Below are positions 1 through 8,974 of a stretch of DNA of 64,000 nucleotides, in pieces. A program made the translations under genes and the position numbers. The notes beneath the pieces were generated by a model. It was not told the DNA's origin and did no database searches. It saw nothing but the letters and a program-made list of their open reading frames with translations. The stretch covers positions 2,790,001 through 2,854,000 of the forward strand of contig CP116670.1 in NCBI GenBank assembly GCA_028370155.1, given 5' to 3'. Positions within the stretch are counted from its first letter, which is position 1. Each line of letters begins with the position of its first letter. This stretch comes from Arthrobacter sp. OVS8. Its GTDB lineage: Bacteria > Actinomycetota > Actinomycetes > Actinomycetales > Micrococcaceae.

Positions 1-14
1 AGTTGGAGCGGGAC

Positions 15-496
15 CTACAGTTCCACCGTGCCGCTTTCCCCACGCTCATCCGGCTGTGCATGACCTTGGATTTGACCCACTGCAGCACCGTCGCGGCGGT
101 TCCGCCGGGGCTGGTCCAGTATTCGGCGGAGTCGGAATCGACGTGCAGGAGCACTACCTCGGGGGTGTCCGGGCCGTCCGGGAACCAGGCCTCCACCATC
201 TGGTTCCACAGCTCGCGGATTTTCTGGCGGTCGGTAACGACTTCCGCGGTTCCGGCCACCGACACCCATTCCGTCCCCTTGCCGAAGGAGACGTTGACGC
301 CCGGGTGCGCCCGGACGTGGGCCACCTGGGAGGTGGTGGCGGATGTGAAGAACCACATGTCGCCGTCGTCCTTCACGTCCTGGACGGCCAGCGGCCGGCT
401 GACGAGTGCGCCCTCTTCGTTGACGGTGGTGAACATTCCGATCCGCGAATCGTTGATGATGTCCGTAACTTTGCTGATGTTTTCTGCGTCCGACAT
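15..496 (-). CDS. Pyridoxamine 5'-phosphate oxidase-like (general stress protein 26 type) flavin-binding protein
   Basis: The protein starts MSDAENISKVTDIINDSRIG and continues with the split-barrel pattern of the PNPOx-like stress protein family (GMFTTVNEEGALVSRPLAV, then DMWFFTS, then VNVSFGKGTEWVSVAGTAEV). This family binds FMN or related flavins and is often stress-linked; the substrate is unknown. The start is the ATG at 496, with a GGTGACAG-like ribosome site just upstream. The family usually ends in a GESGTVEL-like tail, which is present here but one frame away, so one base seems to be missing around 40-60. The stop is then the TAG at 15-17. It lies downstream of the permease gene on the same strand. 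Confidence 0.8.
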
Positions 497-523
497 GCTG
501 TCACCTCGTTCTGGTTCCGAACA

Positions 524-596
524 GGGAAGGTCCCCTCCCGCCAGCCTATTGGTAAGTGTGCTTACTTTCCAATGGCCGGCGGGTGGGGACCTTCCC
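524..596 (-). terminator. Long inverted repeat after the permease gene, possible terminator
   Basis: GGGAAGGTCCCC at 524-535 is matched exactly by its reverse complement GGGGACCTTCCC at 585-596. The 49-nt loop contains a second small dyad (GTAAG at 552-556 and CTTAC at 561-565). There is no U-run, so a terminator role for the permease operon is only inferred. The inner dyad could equally be a regulator site for the stress gene starting at 496. Confidence 0.4.
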
Positions 597-617
597 GGTC
601 CGTCGCGCGGTGAGGGC

Positions 618-2141
618 CTAATATCCCTTCGGCAGGACCTTGCCCTTGAAGAACTCCGGGCGGATCTTGTACATGACCAGCATGAGGACCACACCCAGCA
701 GGATGACACCCATGCCCAGAACGAACACCAGGCCGATCCCGCCGACGGATGAACCGGAGCCGTAGGCCGGATCCATGGAGTCATAGGCGGTCTTGAAGAA
801 CATCACCAGCAGGATGACACCGCCCAGGAGCGGGGCGAGGAACTTGAAGAAGAACGCCCGGGCCCCGCTGAAGGCCTCGCTCCGGAAGAACCAGACACAG
901 GCCAGTGCCGTGATGCCGTAGTAGAAGCAGATCATCATGCCCAGCGCGGTGATGGTGTCCCACAGGGCGTTCTCCGAGGTGGTCCGGGTGATCACGTAGA
1001 AACCCGCGGCGGCGATGGCCGCGGCGATCGTGGCGTAGCTCGGGGACTTGAACGTGGGGCTGATCCGGCCGAACTGGGTCGGCAGCGCCTTGTAGTGGCC
1101 CATCGCCAGCAGCGTCCGGGCCGGTGAGACGAAGGTTGACTGCAGGGACGCGGCCGAGCTGCTCAGGATGGACAGGGACATCAGGATGGCGAACGGGCCC
1201 ATGACCGGCCCGGCGAGGACGGCGAAGATGCTGCCCTGGTTGTCGGGGTTCCCGGCGCCCAGGCCTTCCTCGCCGACGCCGGCGTAGGCCAGTGTGGCCA
1301 GCGCGACGGTCATGTAGATGATCACGATGACAAGCACGGTGACGGTGGCCGCGCGGCCCGGGGTCTTCTCCGGGTTGCGGGTTTCCTCGTTCATGGTGAG
1401 GGTTACGTCCCAGCCCCAGTAGATGAAGATCGAAAGCGAAACGCCGGCGGCGAAGGCCGAGAAGGATTCGACGGCGAACGGGTTGAACCACTCGGGCGAG
1501 ATCGCGGTGGCATCGAAGGCGGTGCCGTTGGCGACGTGGCTGAAGGCGGCGACCGCAAACCAGCCGAGCACAAAGAGCTGGAACGCGACCAGCACGTACT
1601 GCACTCCCTTTGTGGTTTCCATACCGCGGTAGGAGATCCAGCAGGCCAGCGCGATGAACACCAGCGTGGTGGCGATGTTCAGCGGCAGGTTCAGGGTCAG
1701 GTCGGCCAGTTCAGGGTTGCCGAACAGCTGGGCCAGCATCAGGTAGAAGAAGTCCACAGCCACGGCCGCGAGGTTGGAGAGCACAATGATCGTCGCGGCG
1801 ATCAGTCCCCACCCGCCCATCCATCCGATCCAAGGGCCAAAGGCGCGCGATGCCCACGTGAAGGAGGTTCCGGCGTCGGGCATGGCGTTGTTCAGTTCCC
1901 GGTAGCCGAAGGCAACCAGCAGCATCGGGATGAAGCCCACCAGGAAGATCGCCGGCAGCTGGACCCCGACTTCGGCGACCGTGGGGCCCAGGGCCGCGGT
2001 CAGTGTATAGGCCGGCGCAATACAGGACACACCGATGACGACGGCGCCGATCAGGCCGACCGATCCGGCTTTGAGGCCTTTGGCGCTCAGTCCTGCGTGG
2101 GTGTCGTGCGAGGTCTTGGCCGCCGCGTGTTCGGTGCTCAT
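618..2141 (-). CDS. APC-superfamily amino acid/polyamine permease
   Basis: A 507-residue protein with about 12 hydrophobic segments. The N-terminal signature GLIGAVVIGVSCIAPAYTLT matches the first helix of amino acid-polyamine-organocation permeases, which use the conserved glycines there to bind substrate. The gene starts at an ATG that overlaps the stop of the preceding stress-protein gene (ATGA) and has a GGAGAGG ribosome site, so the two are translationally coupled. Because the putrescine oxidase lies two genes upstream in the same direction, uptake of putrescine or a related amine is the likely role. The substrate is inferred only from this context. Confidence 0.85.
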   Translation of the reverse strand: MSTEHAAAKTSHDTHAGLSAKGLKAGSVGLIGAVVIGVSCIAPAYTLTAALGPTVAEVGVQLPAIFLVGFIPMLLVAFGYRELNNAMPDAGTSFTWASRAFGPWIGWMGGWGLIAATIIVLSNLAAVAVDFFYLMLAQLFGNPELADLTLNLPLNIATTLVFIALACWISYRGMETTKGVQYVLVAFQLFVLGWFAVAAFSHVANGTAFDATAISPEWFNPFAVESFSAFAAGVSLSIFIYWGWDVTLTMNEETRNPEKTPGRAATVTVLVIVIIYMTVALATLAYAGVGEEGLGAGNPDNQGSIFAVLAGPVMGPFAILMSLSILSSSAASLQSTFVSPARTLLAMGHYKALPTQFGRISPTFKSPSYATIAAAIAAAGFYVITRTTSENALWDTITALGMMICFYYGITALACVWFFRSEAFSGARAFFFKFLAPLLGGVILLVMFFKTAYDSMDPAYGSGSSVGGIGLVFVLGMGVILLGVVLMLVMYKIRPEFFKGKVLPKGY

Positions 2142-3052
2142 TGGGGTGCCTCTCCGGACGTGTCATTCGACGTGGACTGGTTCTGGTGCTTGAGTTCGTA
2201 TCCGCTGGGAACCACCAGCATCGGTACCGGCAGGGCGCGCAGGATCCGGTTGGCGGTGCTGCCCAGGAAGATGGAGCGGGCCTGGGCAAGCCGGCTGGAC
2301 CCGATCACCAGGACCTCGCCGTCCTCCCAGTCGAGGTCATCCACGGCCTCTTCTATGCTCCGGCCCTGCGCGACGACGACGTCGGTCTTCGCCGCCAGCT
2401 GGACGCCCGACTGGTTAACCGGAGTGGCCGCTGCAACGGTCTTCTCCGCGTACTCGCGGGCGGCAGCAGCCGCGTCACCGGATTTGCCGCCGTCGAGCGC
2501 CAGCAGGGATACCACCCGCAACGGGACCTTCCGGTTCGCCGCCATGCCGATGGCGAAGTCCAGGAGCTTTTCAGCTCCGGCCCGGGTGCCAAGGCCGCAG
2601 CTGATCCTGGTCAGGGCCTCCTTGCGGTGGTAGCCGTGCGGCGCCAGGGCCACCGGAACCGTGGAGGCATGGAGCAGCGCACTGGCAACGGAACCGATGG
2701 TGAACCGTTTGAAGAGTCCGGTGCTGGTGGCCCCGATGACCAGGACGTCCGCCCCGAGCTCCTCGGCCGCCTCGATCAGAGCATGGGCATCGGAGTCGCC
2801 GCTGCGGATATGCGCCTCCGCCGGGACGTCGGCCGGAACGAGGGCGAGGGCCTCGTCGAGCCATTCGCGTGCCTGCTCACTAAGGAGGGTCTCGAAACCG
2901 GCCTTGGGTGCATGCGCGGCGCCGAACTGCTGGACCTCGGGCACCACCAGTACGAGGTCCAGGCTGGCACCGCGCCCGCGGGCCATCGCTACGGCCAGAT
3001 TGACGGCATCATGGCCTCTGGCATTGGCTGAATACCCCACTACGTAACGCAT
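2138..3052 (-). CDS. Tandem-domain universal stress protein
   Basis: About 304 residues made of two UspA domains. The first begins MRYVVGYSANARGHDAVNLA. Both carry the ATP-binding pattern G-2X-G-9X-G(S/T): VIGATSTGLFKRFTIGS in the first and VIGSSRLAQARSIFLGS in the second. The ATG at 3052 is chosen because it is preceded by AGAAAGGATC and begins the first domain exactly; the open frame runs further upstream only by chance. It sits 49 nt after the amine oxidase and overlaps the permease start by 4 nt, so all three probably form one transcript. Its role is presumably stress-related or ATP-sensing support of the pathway, which is inference. Confidence 0.88.
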   Translation of the reverse strand: MRYVVGYSANARGHDAVNLAVAMARGRGASLDLVLVVPEVQQFGAAHAPKAGFETLLSEQAREWLDEALALVPADVPAEAHIRSGDSDAHALIEAAEELGADVLVIGATSTGLFKRFTIGSVASALLHASTVPVALAPHGYHRKEALTRISCGLGTRAGAEKLLDFAIGMAANRKVPLRVVSLLALDGGKSGDAAAAAREYAEKTVAAATPVNQSGVQLAAKTDVVVAQGRSIEEAVDDLDWEDGEVLVIGSSRLAQARSIFLGSTANRILRALPVPMLVVPSGYELKHQNQSTSNDTSGEAPQ

Positions 3053-3101
3053 CTGGCCGATCCTTTCTGAACTGTTGGGCGGGTTGGTTGGAGGCGACGG
3101 A

Positions 3102-4500
3102 CTAGCTGGAGGCTGCGGGGGCACGGTCTGCCGCCGCCACGATCCGGGCCGCCGTGCCGCGTCCCATCCGGACGGCACCGTCGACGTGCTGGTAGCCCTC
3201 GGCGGCGAGGTCCGAGCAGGACCAGTAGATGGGACCGACCGGCGCGAGCTGGTCCTTGCCGTAGCGGTGCAGTCCACCGAGGTCGTAGCTGGCGGCATAG
3301 GCGCCGCGGGTCCATTCCTCGGACCCCCAGTCCGACTCGTAGTAGACCTCCGGCTCGAGGGCCTTGTCGCCCAGGAATCCGGCGATCGATTCCAGGATGC
3401 TCCGGCGGCGCTCCTCGGCGCTGAGCTCGAACATGGCGTCGGCCTTCTCATCCGAGACGAAGCCGACCAGCGTGCCGCGGGAGTCTTCGTGGTTCGTGTT
3501 GTCGTAGACCTCCTGAACCAGCGCGCCGGCCCCAGGTTCCGGAGAGACCGTCCTCGCGCCAGAACGGGCTGCTGTAGACGGCGTGGACCTTGATGACCAG
3601 GCCCAGTGACTGGTGCTGGTGCATCTGGTGCTGGCGGCGCGGCAGCGGCGGATTGAAGGAGACGCGGGAATACAGATTCGGCGGCACCGCCATGATCACA
3701 AAGCGCGCATTCACCGTGGCGCGTTCGGAAACGGCGGTCACGGTGTGACCTCCCGCATTTCCTCCGGCGGCGGCCGCACCCCAGTTGATGGTGCGCACCG
3801 GGCTGTCCAGCACCACGTCGTCGCCCAGTTCGGCGGCGAGCAGCAGGGACACCTGCTGCATTCCGCCGATGACCCTCTTGTCCAGGATGAAGTCCTCGTC
3901 GGTGAGGTGCGAGAAGGATCCGGCCGAGGCAGCCATCAGGACCGCCTGCAGGGCGGAGAAGGCGTGCGCGGGTTTGGTCAGCATGCCGCCGGCAATGAAG
4001 AGGCCGATGTTGTTGCAGGCCTCCTCGTCCGAGGAGTTTTCGCGCAGCCAGTGGTGGAAGGAAATCGTGTCCAGCTCGCGTGCCTTGGGGTGCGCCCACG
4101 GCTCGGTGGGACCGATCTCGGCCGCCAGGGAATCCAACAGCGCGGTGAGCTTTCCCATTTCGGCCGCGGTGGTGTCACTGACCGGGAACGTATCGCCCGT
4201 ATAGAGGGTGCGTTGGCCGTCGGAGCCGATGTAGACGGACTGGCCTTCGCGGTAACGCGAGTAAGTCTGCAGGCCGAGCCCGTCGATGAGCGCCAGCAGT
4301 TCGGTCTGGTCCGGAGAGACCCACTGGCCGCCGATCTCAAGCATGGCGCCGTCGATCGTGTCGGTCCACGTGCGGCCGCCAACGCGGTCGCGCGCCTCCA
4401 GGACGGCCACGCTCAGTCCCGCCTTCTTCAGTTCCCGGGCTGCGGTCAGCCCGGCAGGGCCGGCTCCGACGATGACGACGTCGCGGTCAAGTTCCAGCAT
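3102..4500 (-). CDS. puo: Putrescine oxidase-like FAD amine oxidase (frameshifted in this sequence)
   Basis: The N-terminus has a Rossmann FAD motif (VVIVGAGPAGLTAARELKKAGL) followed by EARDRVGGRTW. The C-terminus has YESDWGSEEWTRGAYAASYDLGGLHRYG and SSDLAAEGYQHVDGAVRMG-like text, closely resembling the actinobacterial putrescine oxidases I know (putrescine + O2 to 4-aminobutanal, NH3 and H2O2). The start is the ATG at 4500. Near 3533 the frame changes (net -2 or -5); reading on in the new frame gives the expected GAGALVQEVYDNTNHED stretch. The gene heads a minus-strand operon with a stress protein and permease, and its promoter lies under the operator at 4539-4561. Oxidation of another mono- or diamine remains possible. 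Confidence 0.82.
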
Positions 4501-4538
4501 GATGTCCTCTCTGCGGCCGCCCGAAGTGATGCGAACCA

Positions 4539-4561
4539 CTAAATGAATGCCGTTCATTTAG
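4539..4561. promoter_or_regulatory. Perfect inverted-repeat operator between puo and the TetR gene
   Basis: CTAAATGAA, five bases (TGCCG), then TTCATTTAG: a perfect 9-bp dyad. It lies about 40 bp before the puo start and 78 bp before the divergent TetR gene. Spacing and symmetry fit a TetR-family dimer site controlling both transcription units. The AT-rich arms contrast with the GC-rich surroundings. Confidence 0.75.
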
Positions 4562-4638
4562 AATTGACTATAGACCTTCCCGCTGCATCAGGGAAGACCT
4601 CCGAACCAAGAATTTTTCGCCCGTAAAGTAGGGGCACA

Positions 4639-5367
4639 ATGGGAGCATCCAGGACAACGCCAGCAGAAAGGCCAGCAATGCCGGCATCAACCAGTGCCCC
4701 TGCAGATCCGCACCGCCACGACGCGAAGCCGCGCCGCCGGGTGGGCAGGCCTGCTGCTGCCGTGCTCGACCAGGACGGCATCACGGCGGCGGCGCTGCAG
4801 CTCATCGGGAAGAGCGGCTATGAGGGGTTCACCATGGCGGCCCTGGCGCGGACGCTGAATGTGGCGCCGTCGGCTCTGTACAACCACGTCTCGTCCAAGC
4901 GGGACGTCCTGGTCCTGGTCCAGGACCACCTGACGTCGTTTGTTGATGTGTCCGCCTTCGACGCCGAACCGTGGGACCGGGCGGTGCGCAGCTGGGCATG
5001 GAGCTACCGCGACGTGTTCTCCAAACACACGCCGCTGATCCCGGTGATCGCCGTGCTGCCGGTCACCGATGCGCCCAAGACGCTGGCCATGTACGAGGCG
5101 GTCAGCGCCGGATTCCGCCGGGCAGGCTTTCCGCAGGAGCGCATCATTTCGGCGATCGTGGCCCTGGAGTCCTTCATCTTCGGTTCGGCCTACGACGTCA
5201 CCGCCCCGGCAGACATTTTCGACTCCGGGAGCATGGCGGCATCGACGCCGAATTTCACGGCAGCCGTGGCGAGCCTGGCCGGGCAGGGGCACGAAAACCA
5301 GGCCGACGTCGCCTTTGAACTCGGCCTGGAGGCCCTCGTCGCCGGCTTCGGCGCGCTGCGGGGGTAG
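4639..5367 (+). CDS. TetR/AcrR-family transcriptional regulator
   Basis: A 242-residue protein. After a disordered lead (HRHDAKPRRRVGRPAA) comes a TetR helix-turn-helix of roughly residues 37-85, GYEGFTMAALARTLNVAPSALYNHV, followed by SSKRDVLVLVQDHL. The C-terminal half is helical ligand-binding and dimerisation domain. It is divergent from the putrescine oxidase operon, with the dyad operator between them, so it most likely represses that operon and responds to an amine or aldehyde. Starts at 4639 (ATG, preceded by AGGGG) and 4678 (ATG, preceded by AGAAAGG) are both possible, because the domain begins after either. Confidence 0.88.
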   Translation: MGASRTTPAERPAMPASTSAPADPHRHDAKPRRRVGRPAAAVLDQDGITAAALQLIGKSGYEGFTMAALARTLNVAPSALYNHVSSKRDVLVLVQDHLTSFVDVSAFDAEPWDRAVRSWAWSYRDVFSKHTPLIPVIAVLPVTDAPKTLAMYEAVSAGFRRAGFPQERIISAIVALESFIFGSAYDVTAPADIFDSGSMAASTPNFTAAVASLAGQGHENQADVAFELGLEALVAGFGALRG

Positions 5368-5386
5368 TCGGCAAGCGGGTTAAACG

Positions 5387-5418
5387 AAAGAACCCCGGTC
5401 CGAAGACCGGGGTTCTTT
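5387..5418. terminator. Strong hairpin terminator after the TetR gene
   Basis: AAAGAACCCCGGTC, loop CGAA, then GACCGGGGTTCTTT: a perfect 14-bp stem with A- and T-ended arms. It lies between the plus-strand TetR gene and the minus-strand tRNA-Leu and can serve both directions. Confidence 0.9.
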
Positions 5419-5426
5419 CACTTGCG

Positions 5427-5508
5427 TGCGCGAGGGGGATTTGAACCCCCACGCCCTTTCGGACACTGGCACCTGAAGCCAGCGCGTCTGCCGTTCCGCC
5501 ACTCGCGC
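5427..5508 (-). tRNA. tRNA-Leu (anticodon CAG)
   Basis: Read on the minus strand, the acceptor stem GCGCGAG pairs with CTCGCGC, with discriminator A. The anticodon stem CTGGC/GCCAG encloses the loop TTCAGGT, giving anticodon CAG. A long variable arm (TGTCCGAAAGGGCG) and the T-arm GGGGGTTCAAATCCCCC follow. The class II shape and 82-nt length fit leucine. CCA is not encoded. Confidence 0.96.
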
Positions 5509-5951
5509 GCAACTTCTTCCACTCAATCAGGGCCCGGAATCCGGGCCGCCAACCTCGTAAAAGCAGCGAGATCAAGCATAACGGACAACTGCGGGAAAAC
5601 ACCAATCGGCCCCCGGAGGGGTTGCGCAGGAGGGTCTGCAGGGCCCGTGCGGGGCGGGTACCCTGCCCGTCCCCGCCCGTATCCCGGCGCGGCGCGGCAC
5701 GTGCCCGGGAGCCGGTCCAGCGCAGATGAAGCATGCGCCCCGGACAGCGACGAGCGGCGGTGTCAGCGCATGTCAGAGGCCGTCCGGCGCAATTTCCCGG
5801 CACGGAGTGGCGACGCGCATTAAGGCCATTCCCAGACTCGCCCAGTAGTATCTGATGTAGGAGTGCCCGTTACCAGCGGGCTCCCGCAGATGTGGGAAAC
5901 CGAGTTCCGGAACGAATGCTGCCCTGCAGCCGTCACGAAAGGAGAAGGACC
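5509..5951. other. Intergenic region between tRNA-Leu and fhaA
   Basis: About 440 bases without a gene I can support; open frames here lack ribosome sites and family resemblance. It must contain the tRNA-Leu promoter (reading left) and the promoter of the fhaA-pknB operon (reading right). The only clear signal is the ribosome site AGGAGAAGGACC just before the fhaA ATG. Confidence 0.6.
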
Positions 5952-6698
5952 ATGGGATTGCTGGACAAAGTCGAGCGCGGCATCGAAAAGGCCGTCCGCG
6001 GAGTCTTCTCCACCGGTTCTCGTGCCCAGGTGGAGCCTGTCGAGATCGCCAGCCACCTCCGTCGGGAGGTGGACAACAAGGCCATCACCATCGCCGCGGG
6101 ACGGACCCTGGCCCCCAACGTCTTCGATGTCCTCCTCAGTGACGACGATTTCCAGCGGGCCCAGGAATGGGGCACCCCGCTGGCCGAAGAACTTTGCGAC
6201 GTGGTCATCAACCACGTGCGCAGCCAGGGCTACACGCTTCAGGGTCCGGTCCGGATCAGCTTCCGCCGTGACGAGGAGCGCCGGGCCGGCGACTTCGAAA
6301 TCAAGTCGCGGACCGAAAAGTCCCCCGCCGCCTCCGCGCCGGAACAGCCGGCGCATGGCGGCATGCCTGCCGCACCGACGCGCCAGCCCGCCCGGATGCA
6401 GCCCGTGCTGGACATCGACGGGCAGCGCTACTCCTTGAACGCGCCGTCGATCGTCCTGGGACGCTCCTCCGAGGCGGACATCCTGATTGACGACACCGGC
6501 GTTTCCCGCCGTCATCTGGAAATCCGCACGGGTTCAGGCACAGCCCAGGCCGTTGACCTTGGCTCGACGAACGGCAGTTACGTCAACGGCCACAAGGTGG
6601 TGGGCTCCTCGGAACTCACCGACGGCTCCACCATCACGATGGGACGGACCAAGATCATCTACCGCCTTTTGCCCGCCAGCCCAGGCGGCCGCCAGTGA
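5952..6698 (+). CDS. fhaA: FhaA: DUF3662 and FHA domain protein
   Basis: 248 residues. The N-terminal DUF3662 domain (MGLLDKVERGIEKAVRGVFS to about residue 115) is followed by a Pro/Ala-rich linker. A C-terminal FHA domain (SIVLGRSSEADILIDDTGVSRRHLEI, then DLGSTNGSYVNGH) holds the conserved phosphothreonine-binding Arg, Ser and Asn. In mycobacteria FhaA binds the phosphorylated pseudokinase domain of MviN and so regulates peptidoglycan precursor flipping; its likely partner here is the kinase-like protein at 49794-51394. The start ATG has a strong AGGAGAAGG site. It is first in the phospho-signalling operon and overlaps fhaB by 4 nt. Confidence 0.93.
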   Translation: MGLLDKVERGIEKAVRGVFSTGSRAQVEPVEIASHLRREVDNKAITIAAGRTLAPNVFDVLLSDDDFQRAQEWGTPLAEELCDVVINHVRSQGYTLQGPVRISFRRDEERRAGDFEIKSRTEKSPAASAPEQPAHGGMPAAPTRQPARMQPVLDIDGQRYSLNAPSIVLGRSSEADILIDDTGVSRRHLEIRTGSGTAQAVDLGSTNGSYVNGHKVVGSSELTDGSTITMGRTKIIYRLLPASPGGRQ

Positions 6699-7174
6699 GC
6701 GAACTGACCATCACCGCACTGCGCTTCGGTTTCCTCCTGCTCCTGTGGGTACTGATCTTCAGCATCGTTGCGGCCATGCGCCGCGACCTCATGATCGGCC
6801 GCAAGGCAGCAGCGGGCGCCCCGACGGCGCGGCAGGTACGCAAGAACCCGGCCCTGGCCGAGCCGGCCGCCCCCGTCCGGCAGCAGCCCCGGCAACTGGT
6901 GGTGACGGAAGGCCCGCTCAAGGGCACCACCATCCCGCTGGCGGCCAGCCCCATCCTGCTCGGCCGCGCCCAGGAAGCCACCCTCGTCCTGGAGGATGAC
7001 TATGCCTCCGGGCGCCACGCAAGGCTGTTTCCCCAGGGCAGCCGCTGGTTCATCGAGGATCTTGGCTCGACCAACGGCACCTATCTGGCCGATCAGCAGC
7101 TCACCAGGGCCCTGCCCGTGGAGCTCGGTGTCCCCGTGAGAATCGGCAAGACGGTCATCGAATTGAGGCCGTAG
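6695..7174 (+). CDS. fhaB: FhaB (FipA-type): membrane-anchored FHA protein
   Basis: 159 residues starting with GTG inside the fhaA stop (GTGA). Residues about 5-27 (ITALRFGFLLLLWVLIFSIVAAM) form one membrane helix. The FHA domain follows (PILLGRAQEATLVLEDDYASGRHARLF, then DLGSTNGTYL) with all core residues. In relatives FhaB is phosphorylated by the PASTA kinases and links them to division and elongation proteins. Its position between fhaA and pstP is the standard actinobacterial order. Confidence 0.93.
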   Translation: MSELTITALRFGFLLLLWVLIFSIVAAMRRDLMIGRKAAAGAPTARQVRKNPALAEPAAPVRQQPRQLVVTEGPLKGTTIPLAASPILLGRAQEATLVLEDDYASGRHARLFPQGSRWFIEDLGSTNGTYLADQQLTRALPVELGVPVRIGKTVIELRP

Positions 7175-7176
7175 CC

Positions 7177-8974
7177 GTGGCTGCCCCGGATTTGCCCGCC
7201 GACAGGGCCGAAGGCAACACGCCTGCCCCGACGCGGCCGCTCATCATGCGCTATGCCGCGCGCTCCGACGTCGGACGCGTGCGCGCGAAAAACGACGACT
7301 CAGCATATGTGGGCCGCCACCTCGCCGTCGTCGCCGACGGCATGGGCGGACACGCCGGCGGCGACGTGGCTTCAGCCGCCACGGTGCTGGACATGATCCA
7401 TCTGGACACGGATGACTACGACGGCGACGCCGGCACCGTCCTGGCCGACGAGATCCAGACCGCGAATTCGCTGCTCTCAGAGCTCGTCCACATCAATCCC
7501 AAGCTGGCGGGCATGGGAACCACCGTCACGGCCCTCCTGCTGGCCGAAGGCAAACTCCACTTAGCCCACATTGGCGACTCCCGCGCCTACCGGCTGCGCA
7601 ACGGCGAGTTCGAACAGGTCAGCGTGGACCACACGTTCGTGCAGCGCCTCATCGACGAAGGCCGGCTCCGGCCCGAGGAGGCGGAAACGCATCCGCACAA
7701 AAACGTCCTGATGCGCGTCCTCGGCGACGTCGACGCCAGCCCTGAACTGGACCTGGACACGCTCGACGTCGAACCGGGTGAGCGCTGGCTGCTTTGTTCC
7801 GACGGGCTGAACTACGTGGCGGGCCACGTTGTGGAGCGCACCGTCCGCGAGACCAGGAACCTGCGCGAATGCGTCGAGCTGCTGGTCGATCTCACCCTTG
7901 AGGCGGGCGCTCCGGATAACGTCACGGTCGTGATGCTGGAAATCGCCGAACAGACCACCGACGACGTCCGCACCGCCGCGGTCGAGGTTGTCCCGGCCCC
8001 CTCGCCCTCCACCGTGACCGCAACCGTGTCCGAGAACAGCCCTGGGCGGTCCGGAAGCACTTTCGGGGCAGCGAAGACTGTCGAAGCGCCCCGGAACAGC
8101 AACGGCGCCGCAGCGGCACAGAGCGCCGGCGGCGGGGTGGCCCCGGCCACCGGCGAATCCGCAACCCCGGAAATGTCCAAACCCGCGGAACCGACGGCTG
8201 ACGCCGGCGGCGCGGAAAGCCGGCCGGCAGTGCCTCCGACAAGGCAGAACCCGCAACGTCCACGGATCCGCACCTGGGTGAGCATCTTTCTGCCGAGGTG
8301 CTCCGCGAGGAACTTGCCGGCCGCCCGCACGAACTCGTCGGGGCTGCGGCCGCTGCCGCGGAATCCGGCTCCATCCCCACCATCGCGGGGCGCACCATGG
8401 CCAGGCGGGCGGCCACCGTGCTGACCCACAAGTCCGAGCAAGCGCGGGAAGAGGCCGAAGAGTTCAGGCCCGCCGGCCGCCGCGCCGCTGGGTGACAGTC
8501 GCCATCGCCGCGTCCATCGCGACACTGATCACGGTGGGTCTCTGGCTCGGCTATGCCTGGACCCAGACGCGTTACTACATCGGGGAGCACAACCAGCACG
8601 TGGCCATCTACAACGGGGTCTCCCAGCGCCTGGGGCCCATCCAGCTTTCCACCCTTGAAGCGGAGACCGATATCCGGATGTCCGACCTCCCCGAATTCTC
8701 CCAGCAGCGGGTCCGCCAGACCGTGCCGGCCCGGGATCTGTACGACGCCCAGCGGATCGTGAAAAACCTGGAGCGCACGGGCACGACTGCCCCCGCGGAC
8801 GAGTGCATCACCGCGTCCCCGTCCCCGTCCCCTGCCACGCCGTCAGCGACAGCGACTCCCAAATCCACGGCCAGCCCGAGCGCCACGGCGAGCCCCGGCA
8901 GCACGGCGAGCCCTGGCGCAGCCGGTTCACCCTCGCCCTCGCCCACGGCTCCGGTCTGCGAGGCGGGCCAGTGA
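7177..8974 (+). CDS. pstP: PstP: PP2C-type Ser/Thr phosphatase (two frameshifts in this sequence)
   Basis: The catalytic domain (about residues 20-260) shows the PP2C metal motifs: VGRVRAKNDDSAYVG, VADGMGGHAGGDVAS, GMGTTVTALLL, HIGDSRAYRL, LLCSDGLN and APDNVTVVML. A long linker, a membrane helix (VAIAASIATLITVGLWLGYAW) and a Ser/Pro/Thr-rich outer tail ending VCEAGQ follow. It reverses phosphorylation by PknA and PknB. One base is missing around 8215-8235 and another near 8484; joining the three frames gives one continuous protein. The start GTG at 7177 follows the fhaB stop by 2 nt, and the stop overlaps the rodA start. Confidence 0.93.

Noticed and set aside
2138..4099. A 653-codon open frame covering the stress protein and part of the amine oxidase gene
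   Set aside because: Only residues from 3052 downstream match UspA domains; the upstream part is the amine oxidase gene in another frame, and a ribosome site marks the ATG at 3052.
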